NCBI GenBank assembly: GCA_947627155.1
Contig: CANQUX010000006.1
Span: forward strand, 17,038-81,037
Reading direction: 5' to 3'
DNA length: 64,000 bases
DNA from: an uncultured Alphaproteobacteria bacterium
GTDB taxonomy: Bacteria; Pseudomonadota; Alphaproteobacteria; CAAHEQ01; UBA3637
The position numbers and the translations under genes were made by a program. Positions within the stretch are counted from its first letter, which is position 1. Each line of letters begins with the position of its first letter. Below the pieces are notes generated by a model, which saw only the letters and a program-made list of their open reading frames with translations, had not been told where the DNA came from and searched no databases. This document shows positions 50,284 to 59,778 of the stretch, piece after piece.

Positions 50284-51258
50284 ATGAGAATTTTAGTTGT
50301 CGGCGGTGCCGGATATATCGGCGCACACGTTGTGAAAGCCTTATTAGAGGCCGATATTTCCGTTCGCGTGTTCGATGATTTATCCACAGGGCAGAAAATT
50401 AACCTTTTTGAGCAGGCAGAGTTTATTGAAAATACCATTTTAAACGAAAAAGCCTTAGAGGAAGCCTTAACCGATGTTGACGGCGTTATTCATTTAGCTG
50501 CCAAAAAGGCCGTCGGCGAATCAATGACAAATCCCGAAAAATATGCCCTCAATAACATCACCGGCACTTTAAATTTATTAAACGCCATGACGAAAAAAAA
50601 TGTTAAAAATATTGTTTTTTCATCATCGGCCGCGGTTTACGGAACGCCGCTTTATCCGAAAGTCGATGAAGCGCATCCGGTCAATCCCATCAATTTTTAC
50701 GGCTTCACAAAATTGGAAATTGAACGCTTTTTGGAATGGTATGATCGGTTAAAAGGCATTAAATTCATTGCTCTGCGCTATTTCAACGCTGTCGGATACG
50801 ATGCAACCGGCGCCATTCAAGGATTGGAAAAAAATCCGCAAAACTTACTGCCCGTTATTATGGAAACCATTGTCGGCATTCGGAAAAAAATGTTCATTTA
50901 CGGCACCGATTATGCAACGCCGGACGGCACCTGCATTCGTGATTATATTCATGTTTCCGATTTGGCAAGTGCGCATGTTCTGGCCTTAAATTATTTGCTG
51001 AAAGAACATAAAAGTCAAATTTTAAACTTGGGAACCGAAACCGGACACAGCGTTTTGGAAATGGTTGAGCGAACCGAACAGCTGATTAAGCCGTTTCCGC
51101 ACGAAAATGCTCCCCGGCGAGCCGGTGATCCGGCGCAGTTAACCGCTGTTTCGCACAAAGCACACGAATTACTCGGGTGGACACCGACACACAGTCATTT
51201 GGATAACATTATTCTATCAACATGGACGCTGTATCAAAAACATTTTTTGAAAAGCTGA
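50284..51258 (+). CDS. galE: UDP-glucose 4-epimerase
   Basis: NAD-dependent epimerase linking UDP-glucose and UDP-galactose (or their GlcNAc/GalNAc forms). The 324-residue SDR has GGAGYIGAHV at the N-terminus, SSSAAVYG, the catalytic pair Tyr139/Lys143 (YGFTK), ALRYFNAVG and CIRDYIHVSDLA. Likely supplies surface polysaccharide synthesis. Same transcription unit as sodB by spacing. Confidence 0.93.
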   Translation: MRILVVGGAGYIGAHVVKALLEADISVRVFDDLSTGQKINLFEQAEFIENTILNEKALEEALTDVDGVIHLAAKKAVGESMTNPEKYALNNITGTLNLLNAMTKKNVKNIVFSSSAAVYGTPLYPKVDEAHPVNPINFYGFTKLEIERFLEWYDRLKGIKFIALRYFNAVGYDATGAIQGLEKNPQNLLPVIMETIVGIRKKMFIYGTDYATPDGTCIRDYIHVSDLASAHVLALNYLLKEHKSQILNLGTETGHSVLEMVERTEQLIKPFPHENAPRRAGDPAQLTAVSHKAHELLGWTPTHSHLDNIILSTWTLYQKHFLKS

Positions 51259-51290
51259 CAACTCCCCTGCCCTTAACATGTAAATTGCTT

Positions 51291-52679
51291 TTACCGTTGT
51301 TTTTGCTTATCTGATTTTATGTGATTAAACAAACATCGATAATAATACGGATCAAAATTTGTTTCCATCTGATTTTGTAAATGTTTCATCATCATTTGAT
51401 TGATGTGACTTGATAAAGCAAAATGAATTAAGGCATTACGCGGATTGTTTTTTGCTTGTCGTATATAAACCGTTAACGAATCCAATCGCGGCCTTAAATC
51501 TTTCGCCGTTAAAAAACCCAAATAGCGCCCTTCCATTAATTGTGCGTAAGCATTAAATTGATTATTTTCGTTATTATTGAATTGCCGCCGAAAATCAAGC
51601 TTATCAATTTGGGAAACAAAATATTCATAAGCCTTTTTAACCGGCATTTTTTCGGCTGAATGCAACTGCTGAAATCTTTCAAACAAATCAACAAACAAAA
51701 AATCATTGGCTCTGGATTGATAAGCCCATGAATCAAATATTTTACCGATTAACTCGGCCGTTTTTCTTAATTGAGGCGCTGTCAGATTCATTTTTTTTAT
51801 TTGATCAAAACATAACAGCGCGGTCATTTTGGAAGATTTATCCATGTGAGCTCTCACGGCTTTCGGCATTTGTCGAATATAAGACGAATAAGGCCTTAAA
51901 AGCCATTTAATATAATCGGCCTGCGTATTTAAAGAGGCATAATAAAATGCCCGCATTTTACGCTCTCTTTCAATTTCTAACGGCGTATATTGATTAGAAT
52001 CAAACGACAGGTTTTGAAACACTTTTAAATAATGGAAAAAAGCTTTTTGAAACAAAGGTGTATAAATATAACGACATTGATTTTCGGAGTCGGCTTCCAA
52101 TGCAATTTGCGCCCCCAAAGCGGCTTTTTCCGCCTCCTCGATTAAGAAGAAGCGAATGGTTTCCGTTTCCGTGAGATTTTGATAATCCTGATAAGCGGAA
52201 GCCTTGCCGTCGTTAATCGGCTCAAACGGATGCGGCGACAGCGGCACAAACCGTTTTCGATCAACAATATGTGCCAATTCGTGCATAAACGTCGTTACAA
52301 AAATTCTTTGAGGTTTTTGCAATATATATCGAGAAAATATCACTTCATTTCCGTTGGCTGCACCGTTCAAATTTTTTAAATCGGCACATGAAAACGTAAT
52401 TCCGGCGGGAATTGAGCGCAGCCATAGCCGTGCCGTCGGCAACCGATTGGCAAACACAAGCGTTTCGTGAATAATTTGCGCAAATGTTTTTTTCTCAAAA
52501 CAATCAGCCGATATTTGCTGCCGAATCATTTTATTTTGATTTTGAATGTGAAATGATTTGTATAATGCTTCAATTTCTCCGTCCGTTAACAAAGGATTAA
52601 ATGCCTTTCGTCTTTCGGGTGAAACACTTTCAAGCGGATTTAAGCGATAAAAAACACTGTCAATCGGCGGATAAATCAT
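51291..52679 (-). CDS. Unknown protein with HELAH zinc-protease-like motif
   Basis: Not recognised as a named family. The 462-residue protein has FMHELAHIVDRKRF (about residues 136-149), an HExxH zinc-binding motif in a helical context, and an acidic segment EEAEKAALGAQIALE about 50 residues later that could give the third ligand. No signal peptide or membrane segment. The C-terminal half is helical with TPR-like character. AAAGG lies 7 bases before the ATG. It is convergent with galE and divergent from the ankyrin gene at 52916. Metallopeptidase activity is inference from the motif. Confidence 0.72.
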   Translation of the reverse strand: MIYPPIDSVFYRLNPLESVSPERRKAFNPLLTDGEIEALYKSFHIQNQNKMIRQQISADCFEKKTFAQIIHETLVFANRLPTARLWLRSIPAGITFSCADLKNLNGAANGNEVIFSRYILQKPQRIFVTTFMHELAHIVDRKRFVPLSPHPFEPINDGKASAYQDYQNLTETETIRFFLIEEAEKAALGAQIALEADSENQCRYIYTPLFQKAFFHYLKVFQNLSFDSNQYTPLEIERERKMRAFYYASLNTQADYIKWLLRPYSSYIRQMPKAVRAHMDKSSKMTALLCFDQIKKMNLTAPQLRKTAELIGKIFDSWAYQSRANDFLFVDLFERFQQLHSAEKMPVKKAYEYFVSQIDKLDFRRQFNNNENNQFNAYAQLMEGRYLGFLTAKDLRPRLDSLTVYIRQAKNNPRNALIHFALSSHINQMMMKHLQNQMETNFDPYYYRCLFNHIKSDKQKQR

Positions 52680-52849
52680 GGAATACCTTTTTTTAAAAAT
52701 CTGATTTAAAAATATCTTATTTTTCTCTTTCTGTCAAGAACGTTTTTATGTTTTTATTTGTCTTTAAAAGCACAGTTATCAACTGATATTTGTTTTTGTT
52801 TGTTTTTCTCAACTTTTTCAGAAAAAAATTTAAAAGAACCATTTTTTTA

Positions 52850-52878
52850 TTGCTTTTCTCATTCAAATACGTTATAAT
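52850..52878 (+). promoter_or_regulatory. Promoter of ankyrin gene 52916
   Basis: TTGCTT (52850-52855), 17 bp, TATAAT (52873-52878), 37 bp before the start codon. Confidence 0.55.
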
Positions 52879-52915
52879 CACACATAACATCAACAAAAAA
52901 CGCAAAGAGTGATAA

Positions 52916-55015
52916 ATGAATAATAAACGATTAAACCTCATCATTGATTTTTCAGATGTTCCGCCGTGTTGGCGTACGGCTGCGTTTAAAATATTCGAAG
53001 AACACCGAATGCCCGTTATACCGCTAAACAAGCGGGAATCATTTAAATATGTTCTTCAAGAGGAAGTATTAAGCAATCCCATGAAATTATCTTATTTTCA
53101 ATTGCTGCTTCCGAATTTAACCAATATGGGCGTTAAAATTATCAATCCCGCTCAACCTGTTCAAATTTTTCGAAACCGTCAATCTATTCCCTTTGAAGAG
53201 CAACCGCAAAATGCCGTTGATTTTCAATTGATAAACGTTCCGCCCCAAAACCGTGCACAAATCATTCGGGCATTTCAAGAAGAAAACATATTGTTAGAGC
53301 CCTTAAAAACGGAAAAAAATGAAAATGCTCCTGTTTTTTATCGAATGCCGAAAGAATCTTTAAAACAATTTTGGCAAAATGAACGATTACAACAGCTTGT
53401 TCGGGAAAATAAAATTCAATATACATTGCCGGCCGTATGCTTTCCGGCTTTAAAAGAAAGTCTGCCGAAAGCCGTTGTTGAAAAACGGAAAGCGATTCGA
53501 GAACAAATAGAAGAAGCCAAGGCAAGTTATTATTATCAACAAGAAATGGAAAAAATTAAGCCGAATTTTCTGCGAAAATTAAAAAATATTGCCTGTGCGG
53601 GTGTTTCGGCTGCCGTTTTTTCGGCCGCCGTTAATCCGAACGGCACATCGGCGCTGATAAACACGTTTATACAGGGACGACCCGATAAAATAATAAGCGA
53701 ATCTCTTAGCGAATTAAATGCCTTCAAGCAAAATATCCGGCAAAGCATTCTCAACCCGAAAGAAGCCGTAACGCATGCATATAACAAAACGGCACATTTT
53801 GTATCCTCTCAAACACATTTTTTTCAAAATAAAACCCCTGTAAAGATTGGTGAAGAAGTTCTTTTAAAAGGAATTTTAAACATCGGATCTGTTACATTTA
53901 ATACCGGTGCAACCATTGTCAATCAGCTGTGGGGCATTCGTGAATTATTTGAAAATGACAGTGAAAAATTCTTAGAAATCGGTGATTTATCATATAAAGC
54001 ATATGCCCGTAATCCTGTAAATTATATCAACACGGCATTTGTATTTGTCGATAAAAAAACCGGTTTAAAAGAGAATGATACCATTTTCTCAATTATTGAT
54101 GAGGGCAGAACAGAAGCAGCAAAAGCCTTTCTTCAAAAAAACTTGCTGTGTCATGCCGGTTTGTATCAAGGCAATTGCGGGCTGACACCGCTTCGATATG
54201 CCATTGAAAAAAATCAACCTCAAATTGCACAAATGATATGGGATAACCAAAAAAATTATCTGTACAAAGAAACGCCGGACGGAAAAACGGCTTTTATGCG
54301 TGCTATTGAAATGAATGCGCTTTCCGAAAGCGAATCATTAAACGGAGAAATGAATCATGATGAGCGCTCTTTTGAAAAGGCGCAAAAATATAAAGATATG
54401 CAGGCCTTAATCATGAAAATGGCAAAAAGCAAGCTGATTGATGTTCATGCAACCTGTGCCGACGGGAAAGATGTTGTATCGTTAGCGGTTGAATGCGGCA
54501 ACAGCGAAGTGCTTCCCGTTTTAATTCAACGCGGTGCCGATATTTATAAAAAATCATACACCGGCGATCGTGATTTAATGCATCTTGCCGGCAATAATCC
54601 TAAAATGATTCGACTGCTGTTTCACTATAATGTAAAGGCCGATGAATTAAATGCCGGGCGAAATACACCGTTTATGGAAATATTAAATTATTCGGATGAA
54701 AACCCCGGTAAAAATGATAAAGCAATTACCGCTTTTCTGGAATATTTTACCCCTGAAATGCGTAAAGATTTAAGTATGGCTCCTTTTTACAGCTATTATA
54801 TTGAAAAATGGGCAGAGCGGAACAAGCAAACGGCTTTAACTTTACTACCCGTTCCCGAGCAAGAAAAACAACCGGAAATAACCGATGAATTAATGGAAAT
54901 ATTCGTTATTCGTTCGAAACCCCGATTGATTATGTCGAATAAAATAAATAAAGAAAATCAATTTTTAAAACTTGATAATTTATTCCGAACAAAAATGAAA
55001 GAATTTCAAAAGTAA
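52916..55015 (+). CDS. Large protein with C-terminal ankyrin repeats
   Basis: Protein of 699 residues. Residues 1-220 are an unknown charged domain. A small-residue-rich hydrophobic stretch (about 222-245, IACAGVSAAVFSAAVNP) might insert into a membrane. Ankyrin repeats cover about 390-600 (CGLTPLRYAIEKN, DGKTAFMRAIEMN, VSLAVECGNSEVLPVLIQRGAD, AGRNTPFMEILN). No N-terminal signal peptide. A weak AAAGAG precedes the ATG. It is monocistronic. The layout would suit an effector, but there is no direct evidence of secretion. Confidence 0.8.
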   Translation: MNNKRLNLIIDFSDVPPCWRTAAFKIFEEHRMPVIPLNKRESFKYVLQEEVLSNPMKLSYFQLLLPNLTNMGVKIINPAQPVQIFRNRQSIPFEEQPQNAVDFQLINVPPQNRAQIIRAFQEENILLEPLKTEKNENAPVFYRMPKESLKQFWQNERLQQLVRENKIQYTLPAVCFPALKESLPKAVVEKRKAIREQIEEAKASYYYQQEMEKIKPNFLRKLKNIACAGVSAAVFSAAVNPNGTSALINTFIQGRPDKIISESLSELNAFKQNIRQSILNPKEAVTHAYNKTAHFVSSQTHFFQNKTPVKIGEEVLLKGILNIGSVTFNTGATIVNQLWGIRELFENDSEKFLEIGDLSYKAYARNPVNYINTAFVFVDKKTGLKENDTIFSIIDEGRTEAAKAFLQKNLLCHAGLYQGNCGLTPLRYAIEKNQPQIAQMIWDNQKNYLYKETPDGKTAFMRAIEMNALSESESLNGEMNHDERSFEKAQKYKDMQALIMKMAKSKLIDVHATCADGKDVVSLAVECGNSEVLPVLIQRGADIYKKSYTGDRDLMHLAGNNPKMIRLLFHYNVKADELNAGRNTPFMEILNYSDENPGKNDKAITAFLEYFTPEMRKDLSMAPFYSYYIEKWAERNKQTALTLLPVPEQEKQPEITDELMEIFVIRSKPRLIMSNKINKENQFLKLDNLFRTKMKEFQK

Positions 55016-55102
55016 AACACACGATTCTTCTTGTAAAAGCCTGAAATTTCCGTTTTTTTTCATTAAAATAAAAAAAATGAAATCAATGATAAAAAAAACG
55101 CT

Positions 55103-55131
55103 TGACTTTTATAAAAAAAACAAGTATAAAA
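55103..55131 (+). promoter_or_regulatory. Promoter of rpmH operon
   Basis: TTGACT (55103-55108), 17 bp, TATAAA (55126-55131), 65 bp before rpmH. Confidence 0.6.
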
Positions 55132-55195
55132 AACTACCTTTAATGTGAAATGCAACTGGTAAAAAATAAACAACCATTCAGAATGGAGAAGAAAA

Positions 55196-55330
55196 ATGAA
55201 ACGCACATATCAACCGAGTCAACTCGTTCGTACCCGTCGTCACGGCTTTCGTGCCAGAATGGCAACGTTAGGCGGTCGAAAAGTTTTAAATGCTCGTCGG
55301 CGGAAAGGTCGGAAAGTTTTAAGCGCTTAA
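55196..55330 (+). CDS. rpmH: 50S ribosomal protein L34
   Basis: 44 residues reading [20 protein letters not shown] and ending [10 protein letters not shown], a standard L34. GGAGAAG precedes the ATG. It heads the conserved rpmH-rnpA-yidD-yidC cluster usually found near the replication origin. No dnaA or DnaA-box cluster is seen in this window. Confidence 0.97.
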   Translation: MKRTYQPSQLVRTRRHGFRARMATLGGRKVLNARRRKGRKVLSA

Positions 55331-55424
55331 TTCAGAAGGCGTGCAAAAGTTTAAAAAAGGGACGCACTATAAATGTCGTTCCTTTTTTTAATAAAAACGG
55401 TTCAACTTTTTAAATTAAATATCA

Positions 55425-55817
55425 ATGGCAAACAAAACCTTTCCGTTACCTGCTCGTATTCAAAACCGTAAAGATTTTTTGCGGGCAGCCAATAACGGCC
55501 GAAAATTTCGGGCAGTCGGCTTATTGCTTCAAGCCGTTCCTAACGATAAAGGCAATCTGAGAATCGGTTTTACAACAACAAAAAAGCTGGGAAAAGCCGT
55601 TGTTCGCAACCGTATTCGGCGGCGCTTGCGAGAGGTTGTGCGCTTGTTTTTCACGCCGCATGCGCCCAAAGGATATGACTATGTTTTTATCGGAAAAACA
55701 ACAACCGCCGATCGTTCTTTCGCGTTATTAAAAAATGATATGACTTATGTTTTAAATCAATTTTTAAAAGCGCGGGAGGAACACCGCAAAACATTAAAAA
55801 AGGAAGCCCGCTCATGA
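55425..55817 (+). CDS. rnpA: Ribonuclease P protein component
   Basis: Protein subunit of RNase P, which trims tRNA 5' ends. The 130-residue protein has the family signature [21 protein letters not shown] and the N-terminal [11 protein letters not shown]. No strong ribosome-binding site is present before ATG 55425. Its stop overlaps the yidD start (ATGA). Confidence 0.95.
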   Translation: MANKTFPLPARIQNRKDFLRAANNGRKFRAVGLLLQAVPNDKGNLRIGFTTTKKLGKAVVRNRIRRRLREVVRLFFTPHAPKGYDYVFIGKTTTADRSFALLKNDMTYVLNQFLKAREEHRKTLKKEARS

Positions 55818-56107
55818 AGATTTTTCAAACGCCCGCTTCTTTTATGTCAACGGGACAACGGTTTTTGCGCAAAAGTCTTGTCGGTACGGCTCTTTTTTTG
55901 ATTTGGCTTTATCAAAAAATTTTATCACCCTTAAAACCGCCCTGTTGTCGCTATATGCCGACGTGTTCCGCCTATGCCCGAGAAGCATTTTTGTTGCATG
56001 GAATACGAAAAGGTGCTATTTTAACAATCAAACGTGTTTTACGTTGTCACCCGTGGGGGGGATTCGGTTATGATCCCGTTCCGCCGAAACAAAAGGATAT
56101 TAAATGA
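55814..56107 (+). CDS. yidD: Membrane protein insertion efficiency factor YidD
   Basis: Small membrane-associated protein that assists YidC-dependent insertion. The 97-residue sequence has [26 protein letters not shown] and [14 protein letters not shown], all diagnostic. ATGA overlaps on both sides tie it to rnpA and yidC. Confidence 0.95.
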   Translation: MKIFQTPASFMSTGQRFLRKSLVGTALFLIWLYQKILSPLKPPCCRYMPTCSAYAREAFLLHGIRKGAILTIKRVLRCHPWGGFGYDPVPPKQKDIK

Positions 56108-57774
56108 AAAACGAAACAGATTTTACGGAAAAACGCAACTTATTTATTGCCGCATTATTAACCATACTTATTTTATTCTCAATGGAAACTCTTTTTCCGT
56201 CGGCAAAAAAAGAAACGCCGATTCTGCCTCAAAATGCGGTTCTGTCGGCACAATCGACAACAAATACCGATCCGATTGTTGTTTCAACACCTGAAACAAA
56301 CACCTCCGTCAATGCTTTACCGCAACCGACTGTCACACAAACGTTAAAAATTAAAAATGCGGCATTAGAAGGAAAATTTAATGTGCAGCAAGGGCGCCTT
56401 TTTGAAGCCGAATTATTAAAATACAAAGAAACAACCGAAAAAGACAGTTCTTTTGTGAAGCTGCTTCATCAGGATTATTATACGCAAACGCACTGGACAA
56501 GCCCAAACACACCTTTGCCGACACTTTATCTGCAAGCGGATAATCAGACATTAACGCCCGATCACCCGGTTGTTTTAACGGGCGAAAACGAATTTGTTAA
56601 AATGGAACGCAAATTAATGCTTGATGAAAATTATATGCTTTCCATCGTTGATCAAATTACCAATTTAACAAATGCGCCGATTTCTGTTTCTTTCAGCGGA
56701 GAAATTTCCCGAAAATTGGAAGAACTGCCCAAAATGACAAACGTGCATGAAGGCTTTATTGCCGTTGCAAAAGACAGATTGATTGAAGAAAAATATACCG
56801 ATGTCGAAAAAGAAAATATTTCCCACGTTACCCAAGGCGGTTGGTTCGGTATAACCGATAAATATTGGCAAACAGCCCTTATTTTGGATTCAAATGAAAA
56901 AGGAAGCATTCACTTTGAAAAACCGACAAGCTCTCTTTATAAAGCCGTGTTTACAAGTGATGCTGTCACCGTTAATCCGGCACAAACTTACACGCATACA
57001 TCGCGTACGTTTGCGGGCGCCAAAACCATTGACTTACTCAATGAATATCAAAACCGTTATCACATACCGAAATTTGACTTAACCATTGATTTCGGTTGGT
57101 TTTACTTTTTAACAAAGCCGTTTTTATATATCTTGAATTGGCTCTATGCCTTTTTGGGCAACATGGGCATTGCCATTATTATTTTTGCAACGCTCATTCG
57201 CGCTTTATTATTGCCGATTGCCACCAAATCATATGAAAATATGGCTAAAATGCGCAAACTGCAACCGCAAATGCAATCTTTGCAAAAACGTTTCAAAGAT
57301 GATAAGCAACGCCTGCAAATTGAAATGATGAATTTGTATAAGCGGGAAAAAGTTAATCCTGCCGCCGGTTGTTTGCCCATGTTTTTACAAATTCCCGTTT
57401 TTTATGCTTTATATAAAGTGCTCTCCGTTTCCATTGATATGCGTCAGGCACCGTTTTACGGCTGGATTTCCGATTTATCCGTTCCCGATCCCACTTCCGT
57501 TTTTACCGGCTTCGGTTATTTTGATTGGTCGGTCCCTGCCCTCTTAAATATTGGCATTTTACCGATTTTAATGGGCTTAACCATGGTGATTCAACAAAAA
57601 TTAAGTCCGGCTCCGACGGATCCGACACAAGCCAAAGTACTCAAATGGATGCCCGTTCTTTTTACGTTTATGTTGGGCGGATTTGCCGCCGGTTTGGTGC
57701 TTTACTGGACATGGAGCAACATTCTTTCCATTTTACAACAAAAATATATTATGTATAAAGTGGGAACGAAATAA
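56104..57774 (+). CDS. yidC: Membrane protein insertase YidC
   Basis: Inserts and folds inner-membrane proteins, alone or with SecYEG. The 556-residue protein has an N-terminal membrane segment (about 15-32), a large periplasmic beta domain (about 60-330) and the conserved insertase core from about 350 on ([60 protein letters not shown]). Length and layout are those of Gram-negative YidC. Confidence 0.96.
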   Translation: MKNETDFTEKRNLFIAALLTILILFSMETLFPSAKKETPILPQNAVLSAQSTTNTDPIVVSTPETNTSVNALPQPTVTQTLKIKNAALEGKFNVQQGRLFEAELLKYKETTEKDSSFVKLLHQDYYTQTHWTSPNTPLPTLYLQADNQTLTPDHPVVLTGENEFVKMERKLMLDENYMLSIVDQITNLTNAPISVSFSGEISRKLEELPKMTNVHEGFIAVAKDRLIEEKYTDVEKENISHVTQGGWFGITDKYWQTALILDSNEKGSIHFEKPTSSLYKAVFTSDAVTVNPAQTYTHTSRTFAGAKTIDLLNEYQNRYHIPKFDLTIDFGWFYFLTKPFLYILNWLYAFLGNMGIAIIIFATLIRALLLPIATKSYENMAKMRKLQPQMQSLQKRFKDDKQRLQIEMMNLYKREKVNPAAGCLPMFLQIPVFYALYKVLSVSIDMRQAPFYGWISDLSVPDPTSVFTGFGYFDWSVPALLNIGILPILMGLTMVIQQKLSPAPTDPTQAKVLKWMPVLFTFMLGGFAAGLVLYWTWSNILSILQQKYIMYKVGTK

Positions 57775-58430
57775 TGCCGAATCATTCATTAAGCCCCCAA
57801 GAATTAACAAATACGCTCTTAAAGGCCGGGAAAGCTTTGTTTCAAACCAAGCCGACTTTTCGATTGAGCGTGAATACCGTACAAGATTTGCCGCGCGGCA
57901 CAAAAAAAGAAATTGCTTTTGCGGGGCGTTCGAATGTGGGAAAATCAAGCTTAATCAATGCCGTAACGGGCGTTAAAGGGCTGGCGCGCGCTTCCGATAC
58001 GCCCGGGCGAACGCAATCGCTCAACTTTTTTGAAGCCGATTCGTTTTTTCTGGTTGACCTGCCCGGATACGGCTATGCGGCCGCACCCGAAAAAACCGTT
58101 CAAAGCTGGACAAGGTTGATTCACGATTATTTGCGCGGACGCGTGCAACTGGCGCGTGTTTTTTTGCTGATTGATATTCGGCACGGTATTAAAAAGGTTG
58201 ATTTAAACATTATGAAAATGCTGGACAGTGCCGCCGTCAGTTATCAGCTTATTTTAACGAAAGCCGATAAAGTTTCAACGCAACAGGCCGAAGATATTTT
58301 CAAAAAAACGGCCGAAATTGCGGCATCGCATGTGGCGGCTTATCCCGAAATTATTTTAACCAGCGCCGAAAGCGGTTTAGGCATTGATGAAATGCGCGCG
58401 CAGTTTGTTAAACTCTTAAAAGGGCTTTAA
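57774..58430 (+). CDS. engB: GTP-binding protein EngB/YihA
   Basis: Essential GTPase for 50S ribosome assembly. The 218-residue protein has FAGRSNVGKSSLINAVTG, DTPGRTQSLNFF, DLPGYGYA and LTKADK. The ATG overlaps the TAA of yidC (TAATG). mnmE follows after 2 bp. Confidence 0.95.
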   Translation: MPNHSLSPQELTNTLLKAGKALFQTKPTFRLSVNTVQDLPRGTKKEIAFAGRSNVGKSSLINAVTGVKGLARASDTPGRTQSLNFFEADSFFLVDLPGYGYAAAPEKTVQSWTRLIHDYLRGRVQLARVFLLIDIRHGIKKVDLNIMKMLDSAAVSYQLILTKADKVSTQQAEDIFKKTAEIAASHVAAYPEIILTSAESGLGIDEMRAQFVKLLKGL

Positions 58431-58432
58431 AA

Positions 58433-59758
58433 ATGAATTATTGTTTAACCGATACGATTTATGCGCTTTCTTCGGGTGCCGGCAAAGGCGGCGTTGCCGT
58501 TATTCGCGTATCGGGAAAAGAAGTGCGTTCCATTTTAAAAGAAGTGGCACATTTGGAAAATCCGCGTCCTCGTTATGCTTATTTTAAGCCGCTTCAAAAT
58601 GAATTGAACGATACCATTGATCAGGCACTTGTGTTATTTTTTGAAGCCCCGCACAGTTTTACGGGTGAAGATATCGCCGAATTTCAGATTCACGGGGGCA
58701 TGAGCGTGATGAACGCTCTTTTTAAGCGGCTCGGGCAATTTCAAAATGTGCGCCCTGCCGAACGGGGAGAGTTTTCCCGTCGCGCCGTCATTAACGGAAA
58801 AATGGATTTAACGCAGGCGGAAGGCATTATGGATTTGGTTGATGCGCAAACCGATCGGCAACGGCGGCAAGCCTTATCGCAAATGCAGGGAAATTTGGGC
58901 AAACTTTATGAAAGCTGGCGGCAAGATTTGATGCGCATAATGGCTTATTGCGAAGCCTTTATCGACTTTCCCGAAGAAGATATACCGCCCGAAAAAGAAA
59001 AAGAAATTCAATTAAAAATTCAATCACTGATTCAAGAAATTGATGTTCATTTAAACGATAACAAACGCGGGCAAAAACTGCGGGAAGGTTTTCAAATTGC
59101 CTTAATCGGTGAGCCGAACGTGGGAAAATCAAGCTTAATGAATGCACTCACGCAAAAAGAAACCGCCATCGTCACACCGATTGCCGGCACAACGCGCGAT
59201 GTGATTGAAGCGCATTTGGACGTGAGCGGTTTTCCCGTTATTTTGGCCGATACCGCCGGTTTGCACGAAGGACAGGGAATCATTGAAAAAGAAGGCATCT
59301 CGCGCGCCGTTCGTCGGGCAGCGGAATCTGATTTAATTTTACACATTCACAGTTTGGCGGATTATCCGAACATACAAAACCTGCCCGATTCGTTGCAATC
59401 AATTCCGCGAAAAATAATTTGGAATAAAGCGGATTTATATGCGCATAAAACCGTTGCAAACGGCATTCAAATCAGCGCCAAAACAGGTGCCGGAATCGAT
59501 GCTGTATGGACAGAAATCATTGATTATTTAAAAGCGCATTTCGATGAAACTTCCGCCGGTGTTATCACGCGGGAACGCTATCGCATTGCCTTGTCGGAAG
59601 CCCGCGAACGTTTATGCGCCGCCTTAAAAGCGCCGGCGTTGGAATTGCTGGCGGAAGATTTACGACTGGCCGCCCGCGCCATCGGGCGCATCACGGGGCG
59701 CATTGAAACGGAAGAGCTGTTGGACATTATTTTCCGCGATTTTTGTATCGGGAAATAA
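58433..59758 (+). CDS. mnmE: tRNA uridine-5-carboxymethylaminomethyl modification GTPase
   Basis: Works with MnmG to modify U34 of tRNAs. The 441-residue protein has the formyl-THF-binding N-domain (SSGAGKGGVAVIRVSG), a helical domain, the inserted G domain (GEPNVGKSSLMNAL, GTTRDVIE, DTAGLHEG, NKAD) and the invariant C-terminal FCIGK with the catalytic Cys. Last gene of the rpmH cluster. Confidence 0.96.
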   Translation: MNYCLTDTIYALSSGAGKGGVAVIRVSGKEVRSILKEVAHLENPRPRYAYFKPLQNELNDTIDQALVLFFEAPHSFTGEDIAEFQIHGGMSVMNALFKRLGQFQNVRPAERGEFSRRAVINGKMDLTQAEGIMDLVDAQTDRQRRQALSQMQGNLGKLYESWRQDLMRIMAYCEAFIDFPEEDIPPEKEKEIQLKIQSLIQEIDVHLNDNKRGQKLREGFQIALIGEPNVGKSSLMNALTQKETAIVTPIAGTTRDVIEAHLDVSGFPVILADTAGLHEGQGIIEKEGISRAVRRAAESDLILHIHSLADYPNIQNLPDSLQSIPRKIIWNKADLYAHKTVANGIQISAKTGAGIDAVWTEIIDYLKAHFDETSAGVITRERYRIALSEARERLCAALKAPALELLAEDLRLAARAIGRITGRIETEELLDIIFRDFCIGK

Positions 59759-59778
59759 GGAACAATCATTTTAAAACA

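Noticed and set aside
55030..55200. Replication origin next to rpmH
   Set aside because: rpmH-rnpA-yidC can lie near oriC, but there is no dnaA gene and no cluster of TTATCCACA-like boxes in the gap.
55150..55413. Longer frame overlapping rpmH
   Set aside because: L34 in the other frame is unmistakable and accounts for the region; the longer frame has no recognisable content.
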